Shown here one piece after another: positions 47,901-57,060 of a stretch of 64,000 bases of DNA. How positions within the stretch are numbered: position 1 is the stretch's first letter; every line of letters begins with the position of its first letter. Under the pieces are notes generated by a model, which worked only from the letters and a program-made list of their open reading frames with translations, made no database searches and was not told the DNA's origin. This DNA is from Batrachochytrium dendrobatidis JAM81 (lineage: Eukaryota > Chytridiomycota > Chytridiomycetes > Rhizophydiales): contig NW_006281104.1 in assembly GCF_000203795.2 (NCBI RefSeq), positions 1,264,278-1,328,277 on the forward strand. The letters run 5' to 3'. The position numbers were made by a program, and so were the translations under genes.

Positions 47901-48643
47901 ATTGCCTTGAACATGGACCAGATTGATTCAAATATGCATTAATTCAGTTGATACCAATTCAGATAAAAGTAGAGAATAATGGACTATATCAGCAAGTATA
48001 AATGAACCACATGAACACTACCTTTTTGCTGTTCCTGAGAGGCAGATTCGTCCTCTTGCAAAGGGTTTATATCAGAAGCGTGTGCCAAAACAGTACCAGC
48101 CGAGTCGGACACGAAAGCATTGTCAGTATTGACAGTAACCAGTTCATCGGTAGCTGCAATCACAGGCAAGTTAGAATCAAGCAGTACATGCGACCCAGAA
48201 ATCACTTGACTAGATCTTATAGTGCTTGCAGTAATACTCTGCTGACTCGAGGTCAGTTCTGGCTCATCTTCAGGCACCTCGACGCGCATCGTCATGATCT
48301 CCACCCAAAATGTGAGTGCAGTGTCACCACTTTCTTGCGTATCTTCAAGGTAGTTGAGTAGAATTTGGAGGTTAAGACGACCTTGTCGTTCAAGACACTC
48401 TTTGAACATGTCTGGAATACACGGAGGATAGATATCTTTGTTTCGCTGCGAACCACTCGTTAATTTGGGTGGGTTTTTAAACTCGTCAAACTCGAGCATT
48501 AAGCCAGACTCCACTTTGGAACGAAGCCAAAGAATACGTTCATCTGTGTATGGGTCAGATGGAAGGTGGGCATTTTGAACTGCATGGGGGATAGCGGCTG
48601 CACCATTTCTACTAGTCTCGAAAGAATATGGCGCTAGCGGCAT
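32980..48643 (-). CDS. DNAH10: Axonemal inner-arm dynein heavy chain, DNAH10-like
   Basis: ATP-driven microtubule motor of the flagellar axoneme; DNAH10 belongs to the two-headed I1/f inner arm (family knowledge). About fifteen exons, estimated 4,400-4,500 residues. The N-terminal exon is 47984-48643 (ATG at 48643, giving [13 protein letters not shown]). Tail exons fall between 43453 and 47915, the linker is mainly 41084-43378, the motor ring is 35658-40970 and the C-terminal part is 32980-35579. AAA1 P-loop GPAGTGKT is split by the intron 40971-41083. AAA2 is GPSGGGKT (~40125), AAA3 GEVGTSKT (~39085), AAA4 GIGGSGKQS (~38060). The stalk coiled coils with the microtubule-binding tip lie at about 36450-37350. 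The end [15 protein letters not shown] and the stretches [14 protein letters not shown]-like [14 protein letters not shown] and [13 protein letters not shown] fit DNAH10 best. One intron (43379-43452) has a GC donor. All four nucleotide sites look intact, so it should be functional. Confidence 0.9.
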
Positions 48644-48998
48644 TCTGTATACTCAATGTGTTCACCAGTGTGGGATATATCTGGCTAGAATAAACTAAAA
48701 TCTACAAGCAGAGTACTATTTTAAGAGTAACTTGAATATTCAAGTGTTGAATGTATTGTCAATGAAAGATACACGTTCAAACTAGACCAATCAAGTCGGA
48801 GTTTGACGCAGTATTGCTAGACTCGCGACATTCAATTTGCAGTTTGATGCAGACACTTTTGAACAAACTCCTATTCGCTAATCTGCTATCAACCAGACTC
48901 CATCTATTTTGGAACTACTCAACTAACCAAACCAATTTAAAAGTACAAAAAGTTGTGAAAACAAAGCTGTTCTTGAGGATTTATAAAACAGTAGTAGC
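48644..48998. other. Upstream region of the dynein gene
   Basis: 355 bp between the dynein start codon and the eL24 stop codon, both genes on the minus strand. It should hold the dynein promoter and the eL24 3' end. No clear box, repeat or RNA gene is visible; the plus-strand 62-codon frame here is not credible. Confidence 0.4.
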
Positions 48999-50127
48999 TT
49001 AACGCGACTTGGCTGCAACCTTTGGAGCAGATCCCTTGGCCTGCTGTTTGCTGGTCTTCATCTGGACGGGGGCAACATGGCCAGCCTAAAATAAAAGTAA
49101 AACAAATGTCAGCCATTTGGCAATCGATAGTATGAAGTATATATCTGCATCAGGCACCTTTGCTTTCTCGGCTCTCTTCTTGGCCTGATCGCTCTTCTTC
49201 TTTTCTTTAATGGCTTCAACGGCCTTTTGACGTTCGGCAGCACGTGCGACGGGGTTTTGGTCACGCTTGCTCTTGATGGCATCAAGAGATGCACCAACAA
49301 CGGCACGCTGAACCTTGACAGTGCGACGAGTGCGTTTCTTGGAAGTTTCTTCAGAAATTCCCTTCTTGTGAAGACGACGGAAAACAACAGTCCAGTCAAG
49401 CTTGGAAGGCTTTAGACGCTGAAGAGAGTACGACTCAGACTTACGGTTGATGAAACGGAAGACCTAGAATGGATTGAATGACAAGTAGGATTCAAAATGG
49501 TATTGGTTAGACAATCGATGCAGAATTTGGCTTGCAACAACAAAAACTTACTCTGCTGTCAGAACGAACATACAGACGACCCTTTCCGGGATAGATCTTG
49601 AAGCCAGAAAAATTGCAGATCTGATTCACAGTATTGAAGCAATGAGTTAGAATGGATGAATCTTTATATGCTAGTTGACTCAATTACATGAATTAGCATA
49701 CCTCCGTGCTGTTGAATTAAACGAATGTAGAATGGTAATAGCAGCAGCATATCAAAGTACAAGAATCAAACCAAAAACATCAAGTCAGTACTCAATACAC
49801 AAAGTCCAATCAAAAACGGATGTTGCAGCAGTCAAGGATTCCAATGTCTAAAAACATCAAGTCTGGTGATTAAGCAGCAATGGCAGTCAACTGTTGATGA
49901 ATCCTGACCAATAAACTGATAATTAAAGACCGATTCAGCCAAAGACAAATGGAATGCAAGATGGTCGATGCTGTAATGTAAATGGAAGCAGATGACTTGA
50001 AGTTCATGCATGCGTTGGCAACAATGCATCCATCCATGATGACTTGACTGCTGCACACATTGATGCAATCAATCGTAAAGACAGTGCAACATGCAACTCT
50101 ATAAACGACAAAATCAACTGACCGCAT
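48999..50127 (-). CDS. RPL24: 60S ribosomal protein eL24 (RPL24)
   Basis: Component of the large cytosolic ribosomal subunit. Exons 48999-49085, 49158-49463 and 49552-49620 are clear and give EICNFSGFKIYPGKGRLYV then RSDSRVFRFINRKSES, LDWTVVFRRLHKKGIS and KKRTRRTVKVQRAVVGASL, the eL24 signature. The 5' end needs two more pieces. The only reading I find that gives a normal start is ATGCG at 50123-50127 spliced to a 7-nt micro-exon CACGGAG at 49702-49708, producing MRTEICNFSG. The total is then 157 residues, exactly the normal size. The introns of 414 and 81 nt that result have GT-AG borders (gtcagt/caacag and gtatgc/atcag). The identity is firm; the first two exons are inferred. Confidence 0.92.
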
Positions 50128-50297
50128 CGTTGTTGATGAGGATTGGTGTGCAAAAGAGTGAGTGTTCCTATGCAAATGCTATTCATGCCACAAGTCAAAT
50201 TGTCAAGTTCATTCTTATCACGTGATTTTACTCTCGATCAATCATCGCGTCGTTTGGCTGTAAACGTTGGTTTAGTCTGGAAAAAGTATTTATTCAA

Positions 50298-51929
50298 TCA
50301 TGAAGGTTCGAGAGGAGGAATATCCAAATCTTCTAGTTGTGCTTCTGAATCTGTTTTAGAACTCAAATCAACATTGGACTGTTTAGACATGTCCTTGTCT
50401 ACTTGAAAGTCGACCGTATCAGCATACGCCGACTTTTCAATCAATTCAAATGTAATGACAAAAAAAACAGTAGATCGATCTCGACTCATGGCAACGTATC
50501 GCAACGGTTGACCTTCCCAAAACTTGAATGCACTGAGTGAGATACCGGGTAATTTGACAGAGACCGTATTGAAATCAAAATATGCATCATAGAAATCCAT
50601 GCAATAAATATTTTGTGGAGAGAATGTGACGGCATTACGCTTGGTGATATCTGCAAAGAACCTTTTCCGTTTATCATAGGAAGTCAATAAAGGTTGTTTT
50701 GTATTGGAAGGAAAGAGTAATGAGGTATATTCTGGAACAAACTGAGAATGAAATGCCCACGGACCAATGTCGACCGAGGGAACAGTGTTTAATAAAGGTG
50801 CTGATGGGACGGAACTCAAAGTCTGATCTAGTAATTGTGATCCAGCGGGGGAGACATGTGTGCTGATGCTTTTTGTAGCATTATTGGTAGTGTAACTGCC
50901 AGTGAGAAAGCTAGTCAATCCCCTGGAAGTTTGTACAGTTGGAGGTTTTGATATGACTGCATTGACAGGAAACTGGCCCAACGCAATCTGAGGCATATCC
51001 ACGTCGTTGAAGACGGCAAGAGAGTTCATGGAAGACACCATGGGAGAATAAATGTAAGGCTCATGACAGTCGAGATCGGCCTCGACAGAAGGATCAAGCC
51101 ATTTTGCAATTCTAATGGCAATGGAAGCACCAGGAGGTGTTCGAAGCGGAGAGGCCATATTGGCACCAAAGATAATATCGTCACCCTTCCACTCTTTTTT
51201 GAAGCGACCCTGCAACATGATGGAGTAGCGTCTGTTGCGACCTTGAAAATATGAGCTAATAGGATTGTGAATAGGACGAGCCATTGTATTGTCAGTACTG
51301 GTAGTCTTGACGTGAGTAGCCATACCAGTACTACCAGGGACTGCTTTGGACTTGTCAGAGACTATCGATGTGGCGTGTGCAAAGTCTGTCTTGGATAAGT
51401 CATCCAGTGAGTTGACATGAACAGTTCTATTTGTGCCCATGGACACAGTCGAGTCCAACGATGCCTTTCTATCAGATGAATGATCGATGGAGAGAGTAGC
51501 AAAGGATGCGCTCGGTGGAGCAGAGAGAGAAGTGCCTGTACTGCTATGATCTTGATGCAAGACAGTCTGTGCAGTATCATTTCCTTTATTGCTACTAGTA
51601 TGGTCAGAAGGATCTGTCTTTAAAGCAGCATCCATCTCGGGAATAACACCCGAGAAGTTGAGATAGCGAACCACCAAGTATCCAGTAAAATGCTCCGAAT
51701 CCAACAGAAAAGGATGATGTTCATCATTGACTCTTATAGTGGTGAGGTTAGAATATGAAGGACCGGCTCTGACTCGCAAGACAAAGTCGTTGGCAGAGCG
51801 AGAAGCGGGCAACTGTTTTGAATCGATACTGCTGCTGGCAGAGTGGTTTAAGCTATCAGTGCTACTAGCACTGAGTCTGTCAGAAGCAGTGATAGTGTTG
51901 AGTAAACTGGAAGCTGTTGGGTCTGACAT
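50298..51929 (-). CDS. DUF1769-family protein (fungal UPF0590-like)
   Basis: A 543-residue single-exon protein of a fungal family of unknown function. The DUF1769 pattern is spread in blocks: FVLRVRAGPSYSNLTTIRVN and HFTGYLVVRYLNFSG near residues 48-95; SSYFQGRNRRYSIMLQGRFK, WKGDDIIFGANM and PPGASIAIRIAKWLDPSVEA near 225-290; then IYCMDFYDAYFDFNTVSVKL and FWEGQPLRYVAMSRDRSTVF near 445-500. Family members keep these blocks with variable low-complexity spacers, and here the spacers (95-215 and 330-385) are Ser/Thr-rich. The start is the ATG giving MSDPTASS. No enzymatic motif is visible. The protein is probably cytosolic; no signal peptide or membrane segment is seen. Confidence 0.88.
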   Translation of the reverse strand: MSDPTASSLLNTITASDRLSASSTDSLNHSASSSIDSKQLPASRSANDFVLRVRAGPSYSNLTTIRVNDEHHPFLLDSEHFTGYLVVRYLNFSGVIPEMDAALKTDPSDHTSSNKGNDTAQTVLHQDHSSTGTSLSAPPSASFATLSIDHSSDRKASLDSTVSMGTNRTVHVNSLDDLSKTDFAHATSIVSDKSKAVPGSTGMATHVKTTSTDNTMARPIHNPISSYFQGRNRRYSIMLQGRFKKEWKGDDIIFGANMASPLRTPPGASIAIRIAKWLDPSVEADLDCHEPYIYSPMVSSMNSLAVFNDVDMPQIALGQFPVNAVISKPPTVQTSRGLTSFLTGSYTTNNATKSISTHVSPAGSQLLDQTLSSVPSAPLLNTVPSVDIGPWAFHSQFVPEYTSLLFPSNTKQPLLTSYDKRKRFFADITKRNAVTFSPQNIYCMDFYDAYFDFNTVSVKLPGISLSAFKFWEGQPLRYVAMSRDRSTVFFVITFELIEKSAYADTVDFQVDKDMSKQSNVDLSSKTDSEAQLEDLDIPPLEPS

Positions 51930-52273
51930 GGATTCAAGACTGTTGATTTAATATATTAAATAAGACTGGCAAGAGTATTACCAACTGCTACCAGCCCTGA
52001 CTCGTATCTATCGAGTAGATTTGAATTGTAAAGTTTGAACAAGTCATTGATTTCATGAATGACCAACTCGCTGTTCAGCATGCCATCCACACACACCAAA
52101 ACTATCATGATTTCCTGTTGTTCATGACATTCAAAATGACTGTTATTATAACATGCAACTCGATTGTTTCTGAACGACAGTCTTGGTGCACCAAAACTTG
52201 TTAGATTCAAGCAGTTTATAAAGCAATCCATTTCTTTCTTTGAAAATTAAAACTATTACTTGTTCTGAGCATC
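51930..52273. promoter_or_regulatory. Divergent promoter region
   Basis: 344 bp between two genes starting in opposite directions (DUF1769 gene and SLC35F6-like gene). A 91-codon ATG frame on the minus strand (51956-52231) fits inside but has no recognisable features, so I regard the interval as regulatory. Confidence 0.45.
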
Positions 52274-53779
52274 ATGAAACAATCATTGCTGTTGTTCCTC
52301 GTAGTGGGAATGTTGTTCACTGGAACCATCAACACTTTACTTAATAAATTACAGGACTTGACTTGTGTTGCTCATTGTGATGATCCTGACAAGTCTCGCA
52401 GGCATTACTTTGAACAGCCGTTATGGCAGGTATGTTTATTCAGCTATTGGGTTTGATTCCAACAACTAATTCTGATGTTTTCAATTGGTTAGACTCTTAA
52501 TATGTTCATTGGTGAAGCTGCCTGTTTGCTAGTGTATTACGGTGCGGTTGTGTTGGAACCTTTGTTGGATCGATTCCGCAAGTACATGCAACTTGACTCG
52601 GCATCCCATCACAGCAATCATGTCCAAACTTCAGTCTTTGATGAAACCTCTCCGTTGGTCTCTCCTCAAACCTCATCTAATGAAGAACTAAGTTATACTG
52701 CTGCTAATATCACTCCTGAATCCACTCGCGAACCACTCAAGGGTTGGCTTAATATTCTGTTCTTGTTCCCAACACTATGCGATCTAACCTCGACTACGTT
52801 TATGAATGTTGGCCTGATCTTTATCTCTGCAAGTATCTATCAGATGCTTCGTGGATCCGTTGTTCTGTTCACTGGGACACTAAGTGTTCTGTTTCTAGGT
52901 CGACGTCATCCATTGTACCGTTGGTTCTCTCTAGTCACTGTTTTTGCTGGAGTCGCCATCGTCGGTCTTAGTGGGGTGATGACCCCTGGAACTACTCCGC
53001 CTGTCTATTCCAACAGTAGTACTCTTGCTGAATCTTTTCTACTGGCTGATGTCACAGCCTTGGAAAGTGTCGAACAGCCTAGCGGCTACGCTCTTGGTAT
53101 TTTTCTCGTTGTTATTGCACAGACATTCACTGCTTTGCAGTTTGTATTGGAAGAAAAGATCATGGCCAAATACGAAGTGCCTGCCATTAAAGCAGTGGGA
53201 TTGGAGGGATTCTTTGGTCTGGCTTGCACTGCCATTGGAATGCCTATTCTTCATTACACATTGGGTGTCCATGGTGAACCTGGAAACTACTTTGACATGT
53301 ATGTGGGCTACCATATGGTTGTTGATAACCCACAGGTATTATGGGCTGGTATCGGCATTGTATTCTCAATCGCATTCTTCAATTGGTTTGGTCTGTCCGT
53401 CACCCGAAATATTTCGGCTACTTCGCGATCTACCATCGATACATGCAGGTAAACCTTATTTTTGCTACGCTTGTTAATATCAACTCATGACTAAACACGC
53501 TTTAAACTGGATAGAACTCTATTTATTTGGATGGCAAGCTTGGCTTTGCAGTGGGAAACCTTCAAATGGCTTCAAGTCGTTGGCTTTGCTGTCTTGATCT
53601 ATGGGTAAGGTTTTGAGTTGATTACACGTATAGTCTGTTTCTGCACACTAGTCTAATTACTAATTTCTGCTACAACTATGTTGAATAGAACATTTGTGTT
53701 CAACGATGTGATCCAGCCTCCGTCCTGTATTCCTGCTGCCACGCCAGAACATCCCGAGGAGCACGTTCACGCAGAATAG
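52274..53779 (+). CDS. SLC35F6: SLC35F6-like membrane transporter (drug/metabolite transporter superfamily)
   Basis: Multi-spanning protein of the nucleotide-sugar-transporter-like group; the substrate of SLC35F6 is not established, and the human protein is found in lysosomes and mitochondria (family knowledge). Exons 52274-52429, 52493-53448, 53515-53604 and 53689-53779 form an exact 430-residue frame. Membrane segments follow the ten-helix plan: LLLFLVVGMLFTGTINTLL, MFIGEAACLLVYYGAVVL, then after a polar loop LNILFLFPTLCDLTSTTFM, IFISASIYQMLRGSVVLFTG, WFSLVTVFAGVAIVGLSGVM, GIFLVVIAQTFTALQFVLEE, VLWAGIGIVFSIAFFNWFGL and WLQVVGFAVLIYGTFVFN. The family motifs YQMLRGSVVLF and FTALQFVLEEK are present. 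The start ATG opens directly into helix 1. Confidence 0.9.
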
Positions 53780-53983
53780 ATATTTAAATAAATATATCAA
53801 TGGCATTCTGTAGTATTTAAATTTATCAAAGCCGGTATCAATGAAATTTATGTTTTATGGATGGAACATCTTTATAAGATTTTGGCTTGTATAACCACAT
53901 ACTGTAGTATCTGGTTATACAAAAACAAGAAACATTCCATACATTTAAAAACAACAACCAAACACTGGTATCCAGTTTATTTC

Positions 53984-54520
53984 CTAGGTTTGATTCACAT
54001 TGAGCTTGTGGTGATAAGACTGTGATTCCAAATACTCTTCCCAAGAAATCATGCCATCGTTGTTTGTATCGTCCTAAAAACATTTGAATCCAAAACCATG
54101 TTAGCAGAATAGCCAACACTACTAGACAATAAAAGCATAAACTTGAACCCTCACCTCTGCTAAAGCATGATCAATCATAGTTTCCAGATCCGCCAAGTCT
54201 ATATGAGCCTTTTCTTTACCAGTATCCTGCTCATAACCCTGAAATGCCAACCTCAACTCATGGCCATCCAGCATCCCATCATAATTGTAATCGTGAATAG
54301 AGAAAAAATAGATGACTTCTTGGTTGCTGTCGCCTTTCTCATTACTGTCTTGACCATAACCAATAGCTTCAAGTCGTTCTCTGAAATGCGAAGCGGAGGG
54401 TTTTACATCGCCATAATTTGAATCTTCGCCATAGTTTGAAGACAGGGTTGCATGACTACAAGTAAAGAAAGTCAAAAGAACTCCCAGGATTGATATGAGT
54501 GGTGTTGTTTTGATGAACAT
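53984..54520 (-). CDS. MCFD2: MCFD2-like EF-hand secretory cargo-receptor subunit
   Basis: MCFD2 pairs with the lectin LMAN1/ERGIC-53 for ER-to-Golgi export of glycoproteins in animals (family knowledge). Exons 54155-54520 and 53984-54073 give an exact 151-residue frame, near the human 146. A signal peptide is clear (LISILGVLLTFFTCSHA). Two EF-hands follow: HDYNYDGMLDGHEL (about residues 80-93) and DDTNNDGMISWEEY (about 123-136), each with full calcium ligands. HDY..DG.LDG.EL matches MCFD2 rather than calmodulin. The gene converges with the SLC35F6-like gene, and its start lies just outside the inverted repeat at 54692. Another small lumenal EF-hand protein is the alternative. Confidence 0.82.
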
Positions 54521-54691
54521 GGGCTGCAAGAGTGTTGTGAAAGAGGGTAAAACTGCCAGATTTGCAGGCTAAATGTCAAAAGACGGATCAAGCCTCTCGT
54601 GTAGATTTGGATAGCACATTAAATACATGAAACTTCAAACTCTTCATGTCTGTATTGACTGTTTTGAACAAGTATATTGCAATATCATCAA

Positions 54692-54990
54692 TCCTTGAAA
54701 ATATGTCATGAATACGCTTGAATTCTTTCAACACACCATCGTATGATGCTCACAAACTATAATTTCTCTTATTTGGTAGTCATACACTGTACAATCTTGA
54801 GATATTATGATTCCATCATAGTCTAACATATTTGTTACGTTCTAGTTCAAGAAAGCAAAGATTGCACACTTTGGAAATACAATTCTAATGTCAATCATCA
54901 CACAAAGTTCAAAAAACACAACAATGTTTACTAAATCGGTTGTTTATTATGTATTTGAATACCTTGTTTAACTTCATTTTACGTAAATAC
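54692..54990. repeat. Left arm of a ~300-bp inverted repeat around the nuclease gene
   Basis: Its reverse complement matches 56464-56771. The outer ~190 bp (54692-54905) are nearly identical; one visible mismatch is AATC against AGTC. The inner ~85 bp, ending in TTTACGTAAATACGATGG, are more diverged. The sequence belongs to the MITE family: it shares ACACACCATC and CAAACTATA with the 31723 element. Confidence 0.88.
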
Positions 54991-55056
54991 GATGGTGGAA
55001 AAGGGGAAATAGAGCTGGACAAAACCACTGTCAAATGTGAGCAGTTGCAATAAAAT

Positions 55057-56412
55057 CTACAAGCCAATAACGTGTCTAATAAAAAACATTAAACTGTTGC
55101 TATCTACGCTACTATCGTACGAATCGATACTTTCAGTAGATTCTAGTAAAGGCACATCATTGCTATTGTAGATACCGAAATCCATAGTATCCAAAGGTAG
55201 ATTAAAGTCCGTCTCGTCTGAATTCATCACCAGTGTAGAATCCATGTTTAAGCCATAATCAACTTGGTGGTCGGTGTTTTTTAGATTGATATTGGTCCAT
55301 TGATTCAAATTATTCATGGGAGTAGCAAGTTGCTTGGCATCAATGATCAATGAGTTGTTTCCAATTTCCATGGTAGATGCACCAAATACAGCAGCAAATC
55401 GTAGAGCAGATTGAGCAAGTAACTTTTCTGCAACTGGAATGGCAGTTGTGTAATATTTACCCGACATTTCGAATTTGCGTCGATAGTCTTTCCAAACATA
55501 CACACAGTTGACAATATTTGAATATCTGGCCCATTTTTCTGGACATACTGGAATAGATGTGTTGGTATTGGGACAGGTGATCCATTCAGGTAGCTCGTTG
55601 CGCCAGGTTGTAGACATCTGTTGCACTATATATTCTACATACTTATCCTTGTTACCACCAAAGTCATCACGAATTCGTTTCTATTGCATGAAATTGTGTT
55701 GCATAACGGGTGATGGATTAATACAATGTCAGTAGAGTAGTTAATATTGCAAGACAAAAGTTTACATTTACCTCAAACATGAGCGAATCCCAAACACCAT
55801 GCAATGAAGTCAAGCGACCATTGAACCGAACCTGAGCACTATTACCACCTCGATCGCGACCTGTAACATGAAGTGGTTGATGCAAGTCACCGATATAATG
55901 TAGTAGAAATTTGAGTGATTCTTCACGAACAGCCATTACATTTTCGTCTTTTGGAGGAGAGATTAATCGTTGCGTGTAATTGTGAATGGCAGCAACAACA
56001 CAGATATTGTTTGGACAATCTCGTGAACCTGGTTCGTAACTACACTGTTCTGGTGGATGGTCATTGACTGGATTGATATAATGAAGGGACTTGGTCCAGC
56101 TAAATGCGGGTTTGGATTTGATTTCTAAATCAAGGTCAAGGCATTAGTTATCAAATGATGGCGCAAATTAAGCACGACCAGGGTTAGAGTTAAATCACAT
56201 CAAACAAGTTTACCATCAGCCCATGATGCAGCACCTGCAAGTTGGCCATGATACTGAGGAAGAAGTTGTAAAGCCAAAGCAGTAGACTCGGTATTCAAAA
56301 GTTCTTGTGCAATGCGACCGGATAGCCAATGCCCAAGTTTCCCATAAGCACAGACACCATGAATAGAATAGAATGCAGCTGATACAGCTATAAAGAGAAT
56401 GTTTTTAATCAT
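55057..56412 (-). CDS. Secreted S1/P1-type zinc nuclease
   Basis: Zinc-dependent single-strand nuclease and 3'-nucleotidase family, secreted or vacuolar. Exons 56214-56412, 55772-56124 and 55057-55680 form an exact 391-residue frame. A signal peptide precedes YGKLGHWLSGRIAQELL. The zinc-site motifs follow the family order: GH near the mature N-terminus, AASWADG, LHYINP, then HYIGDLHQPLHV and LHGVWDSLMFE. The first mature residue, which binds zinc through its amino group and is Trp in P1 and S1, is here likely Tyr if cleavage falls after VCA. Cysteines suited to disulphides occur in the middle (EQCSYEPGSRDCPNNIC). After residue ~300 comes an extra Asp/Asn/Ser-rich tail of ~90 residues not usual in the family. 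The gene sits inside a long inverted repeat. Confidence 0.92.
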
Positions 56413-56463
56413 AATCAACGATAGTTTGAAAGAGTTTCAGTTGAAGGATTGATATACTTTTTA

Positions 56464-56771
56464 CAGCCGTAGTCGCGTAAAATGAATTACTAAATAAGGA
56501 TATCAACACATTATAAACAACGAGTCTCATGACTGAAATAACATTGCTTTTTGAACTTTGTGTGATGATTGACATTAGAATTGTATTTCCAAAGTGTGCA
56601 ATCTTTGCTTTCTTGAACTAGAACGTAACAAATATGTTAGACTATGATGGAGTCATAATATCTCAAGATTGTACAGTGTATGACTACCAAATAAGAGAAA
56701 TTATAGTTTGTGAGCATCATACGATGGTGTGTTGAAAGAATTCAAGCGTATTCATGACATATTTTCAAGGA
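56464..56771. repeat. Right arm of the inverted repeat around the nuclease gene
   Basis: Begins with CAGCCGTAGTCGCGTAAAATG, a variant of the MITE terminus, preceded by TA. It continues as the inverted copy of 54692-54990, and similarity ends near TTTCAAGGA at 56771. It starts 52 bp upstream of the nuclease start codon, so it is likely part of that promoter region. Confidence 0.88.
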
Positions 56772-57060
56772 ATATTTCAAGCATTGTTTATTCCAGTTCA
56801 ACACTCTGTGTTGGATTTAACATGAACACAATAGTAAGAGTCATGACAAGACACCGGATTGATGTCATGCCAAAAGCATTCATTCATTACATGACATCAA
56901 GAGTTTCTTGTCAGTACAAGAAACTACTCGACACTCGACAAGCAACTGTTTGTATGACAAGGTACGCTGTTTGAGTTGTGTTTATGCCTGAGGACAGTTT
57001 TTGATGAATTTTAGTTTGAAATCCATTCAAGCAACTCTCTCCACGACCTGCATTTCCACT

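Noticed and set aside
51956..52231. 91-codon ATG frame on the minus strand
   Set aside because: It lies in a divergent promoter interval, shows no domain, and ends 27 bp before another gene's start. It could be a short upstream frame; evidence is too thin to call a gene.
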